Positions 33,621 to 42,083 of a stretch of 64,000 nt of DNA are shown piece by piece (positions within the stretch are counted from its first letter, which is position 1; each line of letters begins with the position of its first letter). Source of the stretch: Pseudomonadota bacterium (GTDB lineage Bacteria; Pseudomonadota; Alphaproteobacteria; Sphingomonadales; Sphingomonadaceae); the NCBI GenBank assembly GCA_023418595.1, contig JAEZZI010000026.1:1-64000 (forward strand), in the 5' to 3' direction. A program made the translations under genes and the position numbers. The notes beneath the pieces were generated by a model. That model did not search any database, was not told the origin of the DNA, and saw only the letters and a program-made list of their open reading frames with translations.

Positions 33621-36112
33621 GCGACGATATTCACCAGACGGTCGGGCACGACGATCACCTTTCGCGGGGTCTTGCCGTCCAACGCACGGACGATCTTTTC
33701 GGATGCGAGTGCTGCCGCTTCCGCCGCCTCCTTGTCCAGCCCTTTTGCCAGCGTCAGCGTATCGCGCAGCTTGCCGTTGACCTGCACCGCGACGGTCACT
33801 TCGTCATCGACCAGCAGGGCAGGGTCCACCACCGGCCAGTCGGCATCGGCGATCAGACCTTCGTTGCCCGATGCGGCCCAGGCTTCCTCAGCGATGTGCG
33901 GCGCCATCGGCGCGACGAGTTTGAGCAGGGTGCGGATCGCGCCACTGCGATCGGCGGACGGCTGCGCCTTCTCCACCGCATTGGCGAGCGTGTAGAGCAA
34001 CGCCACCGCCTTGTTGAACTGCAACGCCTCGATCGCGTCGGCCACGCCCTGCGTGGTGCGATGCGCGAGCTTGCGGAGTGCGATGTCGTCGCCGACCGCT
34101 TCCGTCGAGAGCCCGTCGAACAAGCGCCACAGACGCTGCACGAACCGCCACGCCCCCTCGATCCCCGCCTCGCTCCATGGCAAATCGCGTTCGGGCGGCG
34201 AATCCGACAGCATGAACCACCGCACCGCGTCCGCGCCATACTGATCGACGATCGGACCGGGATCGACGGTGTTCTTCTTGGATTTCGACATCTTCTCGAC
34301 GCGGCCAAGCGTGATCGGCTTACCAGTCGCGATTTCGATGCCGTCGCGCACTTCGTCCGGGGCAAGCCATTTGCCGTCTGCCGACTTATACGTCTCGTGC
34401 GTCACCATGCCTTGCGTGAACAGCCCGGCAAACGGCTCTGCGACGTCAAGCCGCCCGATATGCTTCAAAGCCCGCGTCCAAAAGCGCGCATAGAGCAGGT
34501 GGAGGATCGCATGTTCGACCCCGCCGATATACTGCCCGACCGGCAACCACTGTTCGGCCACCGCCTTGTCGAACGGCTGGTCGTCGGGCTGGCTGGCGAA
34601 GCGGATGAAATACCAGCTCGAATCGACGAAGGTGTCGAGCGTGTCGGTCTCGCGCCGCGCCGGGCTGCCGCATTTCGGGCAATCGACTTTGCCCCAGGTG
34701 GGATGGCGGTCGAGCGGATTGCCGGGGATGTCGAACGACACGTCCTGCGGCAGCACCACCGGCAACTGGTCCTTGGGCACCGGCACCACGCCGCATGCCT
34801 CGCAATGGATGATCGGGATCGGCGTGCCCCAGTAACGCTGGCGCGACACGCCCCAGTCGCGCAGCCGCCAGACGGTGGTGCCCTTGCCCCAGCCTTCGCC
34901 CTCGGCGCGCTCGATCACCGTCCGCTTGGCGTCGGCGACGTCCATGCCGTCGAGGAAATGCGAGTTGCACAGCGTGCCCGGTCCGGTCCACGCCTCATTG
35001 CCCTGAAACTCGGGCGCGTCGTCGCTGCCGTCGGACACCACGCGGCGCACCGGCAACGCATATTTGCGCGCAAAGTCCAGGTCGCGCTGGTCGTGCGCGG
35101 GCGCCCCGAATACCGCGCCGGCGCCATATTCCATCAGCACGAAATTGGCGATGTAAACGGGTAATTCTATTGATTTATCAAAGGGATGCGTCGCGGTGAC
35201 GCCGGTATCGAACCCCAGCTTCTCCTGCGTCTCGATCTCCGCCGCGCTGGTCCCGCCCGCCTTGCACCGCTCGATGAACGAGGCCGCATTGGGGTCACAT
35301 TCGGCTGACCTTCGGGCGATCGGATGGTCCGCCGCGACCGCGACGAAGCTCGCGCCGAAGATCGTGTCGGGCCGCGTGGTAAACACCTCGACCGATCCGC
35401 CATCAGACAGCGCGAAGCGGAACTGCAACCCCACCGACTTGCCGATCCAGTTCTCCTGCATCAGCTTCACCTTGTCCGGCCACTGGTCGAGGCCTTTCAG
35501 CCCATCCAGCAGCTCGTCGGCGAAATCGGTGATCTTCAGGAACCACTGGTTCAGCTTGCGCCGCTCGACAAGCGCGCCCGAACGCCAGCCGCGGCCGTCG
35601 ATCACCTGCTCGTTGGCCAGCACGGTCATGTCGACCGGATCCCAGTTGACCGCGCTTTCCTTGCGATAGACCAGCCCCGCTTCGATCATGTCGAGGAATA
35701 GCGCCTGTTCCTGGCCGTAATAGTCGGGATCGCAGGTCGCGAATTCGCGCGTCCAGTCCAGCGCGAATCCCAGCCGTTTCAGCTGCGCGCGCATCGACGC
35801 GATATTCTCGTACGTCCACGCGCCGGGATGAACCTTCTTTTCCATCGCCGCATTCTCGGCAGGCATCCCGAACGCGTCCCAGCCCATCGGGTGGAGCACT
35901 TCATAACCGCGCATCCGCCGGAACCGCGCGAGGACATCGCCCATCGTGTAGTTGCGGACATGCCCCATATGGATGCGCCCCGATGGATAGGGAAACATCT
36001 CGAGCACATAGGATTTGGGCTTGGGGCTGTCGTCCCGCGCGGCAAAGGTGCGGCGTTCTTCCCAGACCGCCTGCCATGCCGCATCGGCCTTCAGCGCGTT
36101 GAAGCGCGACAT
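33617..36112 (-). CDS. leuS: leucyl-tRNA synthetase
   Basis: An 831-residue class I synthetase. The HIGH motif appears as PYPSGRIHMGHVRNY near residue 42. The editing domain with GTSAAEIETQEKLGFDTGV and GAVFGAPAHDQRDLDFA occupies about 220-420. A zinc-type CEACG...CPKCGSP segment follows, and KMSKSKKNTVDPG is the KMSKS loop. It charges tRNA-Leu and edits norvaline or isoleucine. First gene of leuS-lptE-holA. The palindrome at 36.14-36.21 kb lies between it and the upstream lipoprotein gene. Confidence 0.97.
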   Translation of the reverse strand: MSRFNALKADAAWQAVWEERRTFAARDDSPKPKSYVLEMFPYPSGRIHMGHVRNYTMGDVLARFRRMRGYEVLHPMGWDAFGMPAENAAMEKKVHPGAWTYENIASMRAQLKRLGFALDWTREFATCDPDYYGQEQALFLDMIEAGLVYRKESAVNWDPVDMTVLANEQVIDGRGWRSGALVERRKLNQWFLKITDFADELLDGLKGLDQWPDKVKLMQENWIGKSVGLQFRFALSDGGSVEVFTTRPDTIFGASFVAVAADHPIARRSAECDPNAASFIERCKAGGTSAAEIETQEKLGFDTGVTATHPFDKSIELPVYIANFVLMEYGAGAVFGAPAHDQRDLDFARKYALPVRRVVSDGSDDAPEFQGNEAWTGPGTLCNSHFLDGMDVADAKRTVIERAEGEGWGKGTTVWRLRDWGVSRQRYWGTPIPIIHCEACGVVPVPKDQLPVVLPQDVSFDIPGNPLDRHPTWGKVDCPKCGSPARRETDTLDTFVDSSWYFIRFASQPDDQPFDKAVAEQWLPVGQYIGGVEHAILHLLYARFWTRALKHIGRLDVAEPFAGLFTQGMVTHETYKSADGKWLAPDEVRDGIEIATGKPITLGRVEKMSKSKKNTVDPGPIVDQYGADAVRWFMLSDSPPERDLPWSEAGIEGAWRFVQRLWRLFDGLSTEAVGDDIALRKLAHRTTQGVADAIEALQFNKAVALLYTLANAVEKAQPSADRSGAIRTLLKLVAPMAPHIAEEAWAASGNEGLIADADWPVVDPALLVDDEVTVAVQVNGKLRDTLTLAKGLDKEAAEAAALASEKIVRALDGKTPRKVIVVPDRLVNIVA

Positions 36113-36137
36113 GTTTGACCAACTCCGTTGGTGAAGG

Positions 36138-36211
36138 CGGTGCCAGCCCGCTTCCCCTCCCGACCTCCCAGATTATCCGTTAAGGTCAGGAGGGGAAGCG
36201 GGCTGGCACCG
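36138..36211. repeat. long palindrome related to the one at 3.76-3.84 kb
   Basis: Arms 36138-36160 and 36189-36211 (CGGTGCCAGCCCGCTTCCCC...) are perfect 23-bp inverses; beyond one mismatch the stem continues five more pairs. Aligned with the 3.8-kb palindrome, the arm agrees at about 17 of 21 positions around GCCCGCT. It lies directly upstream of leuS. Confidence 0.85.
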
Positions 36212-36220
36212 CGAAAGCGA

Positions 36221-36655
36221 TTAATTCAGGATCGACGAGCGGCGGATGTCGCGGGCGCGCGTCAGGATGATGTCTTCCAGTTTCTGCACGGTCGCGGCCT
36301 GGACCGGCGCTTCGACCCACTGGCCGTTCTGGTTCACCTGACGGCTGGTCGCGACGCGCAGCGCATCGGCGCGCAGATCCTGGTCGAGGATCGACACCGT
36401 GACCTTCATGCGCTCGGTCGGCGTTGCCGGATTGACGTACCAGTCGGTGACGATCACGCCGCCGGCGGAGTCGGTCTGGAGCAGCGGCATGAAGCTCAGC
36501 GTCTCCAGGCTGGCGCGCCACAGATAGCTGTTCACGCCGATCGTCGTCACCTGCGACGCGGCCAGGTCGGCTGCCGGGCGATCGTTGCCACCGGCGCAAG
36601 CGGCTAGGCCGAGCGCGAGCGACCCCAGAACAGCGAAACGCAAGCGGCGGATCAT
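36221..36655 (-). CDS. DUF3576 domain lipoprotein
   Basis: A 144-residue lipoprotein. It has signal peptide MIRRLRFAVLGSLALGLAAC with lipobox LAAC, followed by the DUF3576 domain (VNSYLWRASLETLSFMPLLQTDSAGGVIVTDWY). The family is alphaproteobacterial, of unknown function, and often sits upstream of leuS as here. The ATG at 36655 follows AAGGAA by 7 bases; another ATG six codons upstream is possible. About 109 bp including a palindrome separate it from leuS. Confidence 0.88.
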   Translation of the reverse strand: MIRRLRFAVLGSLALGLAACAGGNDRPAADLAASQVTTIGVNSYLWRASLETLSFMPLLQTDSAGGVIVTDWYVNPATPTERMKVTVSILDQDLRADALRVATSRQVNQNGQWVEAPVQAATVQKLEDIILTRARDIRRSSILN

Positions 36656-36741
36656 CGGCAATTCCTTAAACATACCATTCAGGCACGCATCTATAGAAGG
36701 TCGGGCATAAGCCGCAAGCGCCCGCGCATCTCCGGCGCACC

Positions 36742-36813
36742 TGTGGATAAGCTGCAACAGTCGCGCGCTAAACGGATTCCGCCTGTGGAACAATCGCCTG
36801 CGCCTGTGGTAAC
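36742..36813 (+). promoter_or_regulatory. three phased DnaA-box-like repeats upstream of the OM-protein gene
   Basis: TGTGGATAA (36742-36750, a perfect DnaA box in reverse), TGTGGAACA (36784-36792) and TGTGGTAAC (36805-36813) all follow CC. Start-to-start distances are 42 and 21 bp, four and two helical turns, so all face the same side of the DNA. The last ends 27 bp before the ATG at 36840. This may be a DnaA-controlled promoter or a DnaA-binding locus. Confidence 0.55.
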
Positions 36814-36839
36814 GCTCAACACGAAGGCAGAGGGAATCG

Positions 36840-37547
36840 ATGGACGTCAAACGCTGGATCGCAGGAGCAGGGCTCGGGGCGCTCGTCGCCGCCGCGTTCA
36901 CGCTTGCGCCCGCGCTCAACGCCCAGCAGAATCGCGGTGCAGAGCGGCTTTCGATGCCGATGGCGCGCGGTATTGGCACCTTCACCCCTGCATCCGCCGA
37001 CCCGAAACTCGCCGCGGTGCTGGCACGCGCCGGGATGACCGGGTCGGGTTTTCGCTTCACCCCGTCCGAATCGACTCGCCGATCGCCGCGCGACATCACC
37101 GTCGCGGTGCGTGCCCGCTCGAACCGCGCGGTGCGTGACGAGCGTATCGCCAGCGCGACCGAATCGGTATCGCTCGCGCCCATCGCCTATAATCTCGGCG
37201 TATCGGTCGGGTGGAAGCGCTTTGCCGTCTCCGGCGACGTGGGCAAGATCGACATGGCGGGCCAGCCTGGCAGCCGCGAAATGGCCGATATCGGCATCAG
37301 CTATACCGGCAATCGCGCCTCCGCCCGAATCAAGGCGGGGACCGAACGCCCGACCGGCGACGTTCCGGCTCTGGTCGCGGTCGATCCCAGCTATTCGATC
37401 GATGTCGGCAGCAGCTATTCGCTGACCCGCAACATCGATGTGACCGCGGGCGTGCGTTACAAATCCGAACGCGAGCGGCTTCCCCGCATCGCCGACGACC
37501 GACGCGACAGCCAGGCGGTTTACGTAGGCACAGCCTTCCGCTTCTGA
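36840..37547 (+). CDS. exported protein, probable outer-membrane beta-strand protein, unknown function
   Basis: A 235-residue protein with a signal peptide (MDVKRWIAGAGLGALVAAAFTLAPALNAQ, cleavage after LNA). From about residue 110, alternating patterns such as YNLGVSVGWKRFAVSGDVGKID, ADIGISYTGNRASARIKAG, SIDVGSSYSLTRNIDVTAGVRY look like amphipathic beta strands. The protein ends in VGTAFRF, with the terminal Phe typical of outer-membrane barrels. Eight or so strands are possible. No named family was recognised. Its leader holds three DnaA-box-like repeats. Confidence 0.75.
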   Translation: MDVKRWIAGAGLGALVAAAFTLAPALNAQQNRGAERLSMPMARGIGTFTPASADPKLAAVLARAGMTGSGFRFTPSESTRRSPRDITVAVRARSNRAVRDERIASATESVSLAPIAYNLGVSVGWKRFAVSGDVGKIDMAGQPGSREMADIGISYTGNRASARIKAGTERPTGDVPALVAVDPSYSIDVGSSYSLTRNIDVTAGVRYKSERERLPRIADDRRDSQAVYVGTAFRF

Positions 37548-37703
37548 CGATTGGCCGATCTTCGGCCCGTGCTGGACTACGAAGAACGGTTTTCTGCGCT
37601 TGCCTGGGCTCATGTGCCTGAAGCACGCTGCGCGCCGGTTCTCGAAAACCATCCTTCTCGCCACAGCCCGGACCAAACCTCGACCAATCGCCGTGGCCCA
37701 AAC

Positions 37704-37771
37704 GCGCTCAGGCTGAGCTTGTCGAAGCCAACCACTCACATTCGACCCGTCATTCCCGCGAAGGCGGGAAT
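37704..37771. repeat. two repeat units: REP-like arm and CATTCCCGCGAAGGCGGGAATC hairpin
   Basis: A single arm GCGCTCAGGCTGAGCTTGTCGAAGCC lies at 37704-37729, without a partner. It is followed by ATTCCCGC/GCGGGAAT at 37752-37759 and 37764-37771, a hairpin of the widespread GTCATTCCCGCGAAGG type. They fill the region between two convergent genes (37548-37841); the remainder shows nothing recognisable. Confidence 0.75.
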
Positions 37772-37841
37772 CGATCTCCGGCCCTTTCCGTCGCTCAGGC
37801 AATGGTGAGATAACGCCGAACCGTTCTCGAACCCGACCCAA

Positions 37842-38369
37842 TCACGATCCGAGAAACGCATCGATCCCGGCCCAGCCGTGCAGCCCCAACCCGCGCAAAC
37901 GGCGAAACCTGTCCGTATCCATCCCGCCCAGCGCCACCACGGGCATCCGGCTGCCCCGGATCATCAGCCCCAGGCGAACAGGCCCCAGCGCGTTCGCATC
38001 CGAATGCGAGCGGGTGGCAAAGATCGGGGATGCGAACACCAGATCGGCGCCGTGCCGCGTCGCCGCCGCCAGCTCGCGCCGCGAGTGAACCGACAGGGTG
38101 AGGATGCCATCCCAACGCCGCGGCTGATTATGCACGCCGTCGGCGCGGCCCAGCCGATCGCTGCCGGCAACCACCAGCAGCAACCCGCGTCTTCGTGCGT
38201 AGCGGGCGACTCGTTCGAACAGCGCCCGCCGCTTCTTCAAAGACAGCGAATAATGGCGGAACACCACCCCGCCGCCGCGCGGCAGGCGATCCAGGGCCTC
38301 CCCCAGCCGATCGCCCATGCGTTCGTCGGTCATCAGCCAGATGCGGGGCAGGGGGTGGCGGCGACGCAT
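37842..38369 (-). CDS. thiamine phosphate synthase-like protein
   Basis: A 175-residue TIM-barrel-like protein of the ThiE/TenI superfamily. PRIWLMTDERMGD at the start, GVVFRHYSLSLKKRRALFERVARYARRRG, and the end block ADLVFASPIFATRSH...ALGPVRLG, then MPVVALGGMD match the family. The usual substrate-binding features for thiamine pyrophosphate formation are loosely kept, so a TenI-like or salvage role is equally possible. It is divergent from yggS with a 22-bp gap. The ATG at 38369 is preferred to one eight codons upstream that would overlap yggS. Confidence 0.75.
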   Translation of the reverse strand: MRRRHPLPRIWLMTDERMGDRLGEALDRLPRGGGVVFRHYSLSLKKRRALFERVARYARRRGLLLVVAGSDRLGRADGVHNQPRRWDGILTLSVHSRRELAAATRHGADLVFASPIFATRSHSDANALGPVRLGLMIRGSRMPVVALGGMDTDRFRRLRGLGLHGWAGIDAFLGS

Positions 38370-38391
38370 TGCGCTTTCTATAGCGCGGGCC

Positions 38392-39063
38392 ATGCAACCG
38401 CACGACCCCGCCGCCGCCCTGACCGCAATTCAGGATCGCATCGCCGCTGCCGCGCGCATCGCCCGGCGCAAGGCCGAGGATGTCACGCTGATCGCGGTGT
38501 CGAAAACGCATCCGGTCGAGCGCATTCAGCCGCTGATCGACGCCGGCCAGCGCGTGTTCGGCGAGAATCGGGTTCAGGAAACCGCCGACAAATGGCCCGC
38601 GCTGCGCGACGCGACGCCGGGTATCCAACTCCACCTGATCGGCCAGCTTCAGTCGAACAAGGCGGACGAAGCCGTGGCACTGTTCGACGCGATCCACTCG
38701 GTCGATCGCCCGTCGCTTGTCGCCGCACTTGCCAAGGCAATGGACAAGGCGGACAAACATCCGGCCTGCTTCATTCAGGTCAATATCGGCGACGAGGATC
38801 AGAAGGGCGGCTGCGCGGTCGCCGAATTGTCCGCGTTGCTGGCAGAGGCGCGGGCCGCCGATTTGCCGGTCGCCGGGCTGATGTGCCTGCCGCCCGCATC
38901 GGTTGAACCCGCGCCCTATTTCGCGCTTTTGTCAAAACTCGCGCGCGATCACGGTTTGCCCGGCCTGAGCATGGGCATGTCCGACGATTTCGAAACCGCA
39001 GTGACGATCGGCGCGACGCATGTCCGCATCGGCTCCGCGCTGTTCGGCGCGCGCACGGCATGA
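38392..39063 (+). CDS. YggS family pyridoxal phosphate homeostasis protein
   Basis: A 223-residue PLP-binding protein (PLPBP). The cofactor lysine is in VTLIAVSKTHPVERI near residue 40; FGENRVQE, LIGQLQSNKA and MGMSDDFETAV...THVRIGSALFG are family blocks. It controls free PLP and influences amino-acid metabolism. The ATG at 38392 lies at MQPHDPAAALTAIQ. Its stop overlaps the HAD gene start by 4 bp. Confidence 0.93.
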   Translation: MQPHDPAAALTAIQDRIAAAARIARRKAEDVTLIAVSKTHPVERIQPLIDAGQRVFGENRVQETADKWPALRDATPGIQLHLIGQLQSNKADEAVALFDAIHSVDRPSLVAALAKAMDKADKHPACFIQVNIGDEDQKGGCAVAELSALLAEARAADLPVAGLMCLPPASVEPAPYFALLSKLARDHGLPGLSMGMSDDFETAVTIGATHVRIGSALFGARTA

Positions 39064-39725
39064 GGTTCGACGGCATCCTGTTCGATTTCGACGGCGTGCT
39101 GCTGGAAAGCGAATATGCCGGGAACGCGCAAATCGCCCAGTGGCTGACCGATAACGGCCATCCGACCACGCCCGAAGAATCGATGCACCATTTCATGGGC
39201 CTGTCGGGCAGCGCCTTCACAAGCGCGATCGAAAACTGGATCGGGCGCCCCTTGCCCGATGGTTTTGCCGAAGCGCGTGCGGCGGAAGACGCGCGCGTCA
39301 TCGCAGAGGGATTGCCCAGTGTCGCGGGCGCCATCGCGTTCGTCCAATCGCTGCCCGACGACCTGCCGCGGGCAATCGTCTCGTCCAGCCGCACCCACTG
39401 GATCGACGCGCATCTGCGTCATCTGAGGCTGCGCAATGCGTTCGGCGAGCATCTTTATTCCGGCCATGAGCATGTCGAACGTGGCAAGCCGGCGCCCGAC
39501 CTGTATCTCCATGCCGCGACTCGCATCGGCGTGCCGATCGAGCGGCTGGCGGTGATCGAGGATTCGCCGGTCGGCGCGAAGGGCGCGGTCGCGTCGGGCG
39601 CCTATGTCATCGGGCTGTGCGCCGGGTCACACTGTCTGACGGGACACGACCAAAGGCTCCGCGATCTGGGCGTGCAGGCGATCGCGCATGATTTCGATGA
39701 GGTCGCGCGGCTGCTGTCGCTCTGA
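39060..39725 (+). CDS. HAD family phosphatase (beta-phosphoglucomutase/Gph-like)
   Basis: A 221-residue haloacid-dehalogenase superfamily protein. Motif I is LFDFDGVLLESE, motif II SSSRTHWID, and motif III/IV KPAPDLYLHAA...AVIEDSPVGAKGAVASG, all intact. A helical cap lies between about residues 15 and 85. Substrates may be sugar or nucleotide phosphates. It is coupled to yggS and followed 3 bp later by the Hsp70 gene, so the three form an operon. Confidence 0.88.
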   Translation: MRFDGILFDFDGVLLESEYAGNAQIAQWLTDNGHPTTPEESMHHFMGLSGSAFTSAIENWIGRPLPDGFAEARAAEDARVIAEGLPSVAGAIAFVQSLPDDLPRAIVSSSRTHWIDAHLRHLRLRNAFGEHLYSGHEHVERGKPAPDLYLHAATRIGVPIERLAVIEDSPVGAKGAVASGAYVIGLCAGSHCLTGHDQRLRDLGVQAIAHDFDEVARLLSL

Positions 39726-39728
39726 CCG

Positions 39729-41018
39729 ATGACTGAGGTTTCCCGCTCGCTGGGTCTCGATTTCGGGACCACCAATTCGGTCGCCGCGCTGGCGTCTGGT
39801 GACACGTCGGACATGGTGCTGCTCGACGCGCCTGCGGGACGCGAGGCGGTGTTCCGATCAGCTTTGTGCTTCTGGGAAGACGAGGGCGTACGCGGTGGCA
39901 TCGCGTCGGAAGCCGGGCCGTGGGCGATTGCTGAATATCTCGAATATCCCGAAGGCAGCCGGTTCATCCAGTCGTTCAAATCGGTCGCCGCCTCGGCCAG
40001 TTTCGAACATGCCAGCGTCTTTCAGCGGCGGTATCGGTTCGAGGAACTGGGCCGATTGTTGCTCGACAAGATGCGCGATCGGGCAGGCGGCGCGTTCGAC
40101 GGCGTGTCGCGCGTCGTCGTCGGTCGTCCGGTCGAATATGCCGGGCATGCGCCGGACGAAGCGCTGGCGCGGGAACGCTATGACGCGATGTTCGCCGGGC
40201 TGGGGGTGGCGGCGCATTATGTCTTCGAACCGCTGGGCGCGGCGTTCAGCTATGCGTCGCGGCTGGACGCGGCCGCGACGATCCTGGTCGCCGACTTCGG
40301 CGGCGGGACCAGCGATTTTTCGGTAGTGCGGATCGCGGCGCCGGGGGCGGCCAAGCGCTGCGTCCCGCTGGGTCATGCGGGGGTCGGCATCGCGGGCGAC
40401 CGGTTCGATTACCGCATCGTCGATCACCTCGTGCTGCCGCTCTTGGGCAAGGGCGGGACATATCGCTCGTTCGACAAGATCCTCGAAATCCCCGGCGGCC
40501 ATTTCAACGATTTCGGCGACTGGTCGCGGCTGGCGCTGATGCGCAATCGCCGGACGCTGGCCGAACTCGACAAATTGCGCCGCGCGGCGATCGACCCCGA
40601 CGCCATCGGTCGGATGATCGCGGTGATCGAACAGGAACTGGGGTTTCGCCTCTACGATGCGGTAGGGCAGGCCAAGCGGGCGTTGTCGTCGGTGGAGGAA
40701 ACGCACTTCGCGTTCAGTGGTGCGGGGCTGAGCATCGAAGCGCCGCTGACCCGTGCCGATTTCGAACGCTGGATCGCGCCCGACATCGTTCGGATCGAGG
40801 CGGCGGTCGATCGCGCGCTCGAACGCTCGGGGGTTGAGGCTAAGGACATCGACCGGGTTTTCCTGACCGGGGGATCGTCGCTGATCCCGCGCATCCGCCG
40901 GATTTTCACCAACCGGTTCGGGGATGCGCGCATTGCTGGCGGCAACGAACTGACGTCGATCGCCCACGGCCTCGCGCTGATCGGCGAACAGGACGATCTC
41001 ACCGAATGGGCGGCATAG
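39729..41018 (+). CDS. Hsp70 family protein, YegD-like
   Basis: A 429-residue member of the Hsp70/actin ATPase fold, close to YegD. Phosphate loops are LGLDFGTTNSVAALA at the start and ILVADFGGGTSDFSVV near residue 190; FLTGGSSLIPRIRR is near residue 382. It has essentially only the nucleotide-binding half: the substrate-binding domain of DnaK is missing, as usual for YegD. The function is unknown. It is the third gene of the yggS operon. Confidence 0.9.
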   Translation: MTEVSRSLGLDFGTTNSVAALASGDTSDMVLLDAPAGREAVFRSALCFWEDEGVRGGIASEAGPWAIAEYLEYPEGSRFIQSFKSVAASASFEHASVFQRRYRFEELGRLLLDKMRDRAGGAFDGVSRVVVGRPVEYAGHAPDEALARERYDAMFAGLGVAAHYVFEPLGAAFSYASRLDAAATILVADFGGGTSDFSVVRIAAPGAAKRCVPLGHAGVGIAGDRFDYRIVDHLVLPLLGKGGTYRSFDKILEIPGGHFNDFGDWSRLALMRNRRTLAELDKLRRAAIDPDAIGRMIAVIEQELGFRLYDAVGQAKRALSSVEETHFAFSGAGLSIEAPLTRADFERWIAPDIVRIEAAVDRALERSGVEAKDIDRVFLTGGSSLIPRIRRIFTNRFGDARIAGGNELTSIAHGLALIGEQDDLTEWAA

Positions 41019-41021
41019 CGG

Positions 41022-42083
41022 CTACAACTGATGCCCGGTGCGGTCGCGCTTGGTCGCCAGATAGTGCGCGTTGTGCGGATTGGGCGACAGATGATGGGGC
41101 ACGCGTTCGATCACGGTGACGCCCGCCCGCTCCAGCCCGGCGACCTTTTCGGGATTGTTGGTCAGCAGTCGCACCCGGTCCTGCCCCAATAATACCAGCA
41201 TCCGTGCTGCCACCCCGAAATCGCGGGCGTCGATCGCGAAGCCCAGCCGGGTGTTGGCGTCCACCGTGTCGAACCCCTGATCCTGAAGCGCATAGGCGCG
41301 CAGCTTGTTGACTAGCCCGATCCCGCGCCCTTCCTGCCGCAGATAGAGCAGAATGCCCCAGCCGCTCGCCGCAATTTCGTGAATCGCGGCGTGGAGTTGC
41401 GGCCCGCAATCGCATTTCAGGCTGCCGAGCACGTCGCCGGTCAGGCATTCGCTGTGCAGGCGAACGACGGGCGGCGCGCCGGTCGGCTGGCCGATGATGA
41501 GCGCGATATGCTCGCCCGCCGCCTCGGGCGTGCGAAACGCGACGATCTCGGCATCCTCGGCGCCCGCGACAGGCAGGCGAGCACGGGCCGCGATTTCCAG
41601 CCGCCCGGCATCTTCGTGAGCGGCAATCGCCGCGGGGGTGATCGCATCGCCGACGTCATGGCGCACTCGCGCAAACCAGGCGGGAAGGAGGCCCGCAATG
41701 CGCGCCAGTTCCAGTGCGGCGCGCGCCGCCTCCTGAGCGACCAAAGGCACGCTGCGGAACGGCCCTTTGAGCGGGGTCGCCAGGTCGAATTGCGGATCGG
41801 CGAGCGCGGTTGCGGCGCCGAAATCGAGCCAGGGGCTGCGCTCGACCGCGACGGGCGCGACCGGATCGGCGGCGTCGCGCTGATTGGCGAGTTTGAGCGT
41901 CGTTGCCCGGCCTGCTGACAGCAGCACGAACGCTTCGCCTTCTGGATCGAACGCCGCTAGCCGGTTGGCGTCGGCGCTTTCGATCGCCAGCAACTCCAGC
42001 ACGCCGTCCGCGCCCGCGATTCCGACCGGCCAGCCGCGCCGGGCCGCGTCGATGGCGCGGGCGACGGCGCGCGGATCGTTCAC
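41022..42083 (-). CDS. ribA: GTP cyclohydrolase II
   Basis: A 353-residue enzyme for the first step of riboflavin synthesis. The catalytic domain (about residues 190-353) contains zinc ligands in HSECLTGDVLGSLKCDCGPQ, YLRQEGRGIGLVNKLRAY and LTNNPEKVAGLERAGV. The 180-residue N-terminal extension resembles a degenerate partner domain known from many alphaproteobacterial RibA proteins. The start is a GTG that overlaps the xthA stop (GTGA). The convergent Hsp70 gene ends 3 bp from its stop. Confidence 0.93.
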   Translation of the reverse strand: MNDPRAVARAIDAARRGWPVGIAGADGVLELLAIESADANRLAAFDPEGEAFVLLSAGRATTLKLANQRDAADPVAPVAVERSPWLDFGAATALADPQFDLATPLKGPFRSVPLVAQEAARAALELARIAGLLPAWFARVRHDVGDAITPAAIAAHEDAGRLEIAARARLPVAGAEDAEIVAFRTPEAAGEHIALIIGQPTGAPPVVRLHSECLTGDVLGSLKCDCGPQLHAAIHEIAASGWGILLYLRQEGRGIGLVNKLRAYALQDQGFDTVDANTRLGFAIDARDFGVAARMLVLLGQDRVRLLTNNPEKVAGLERAGVTVIERVPHHLSPNPHNAHYLATKRDRTGHQL

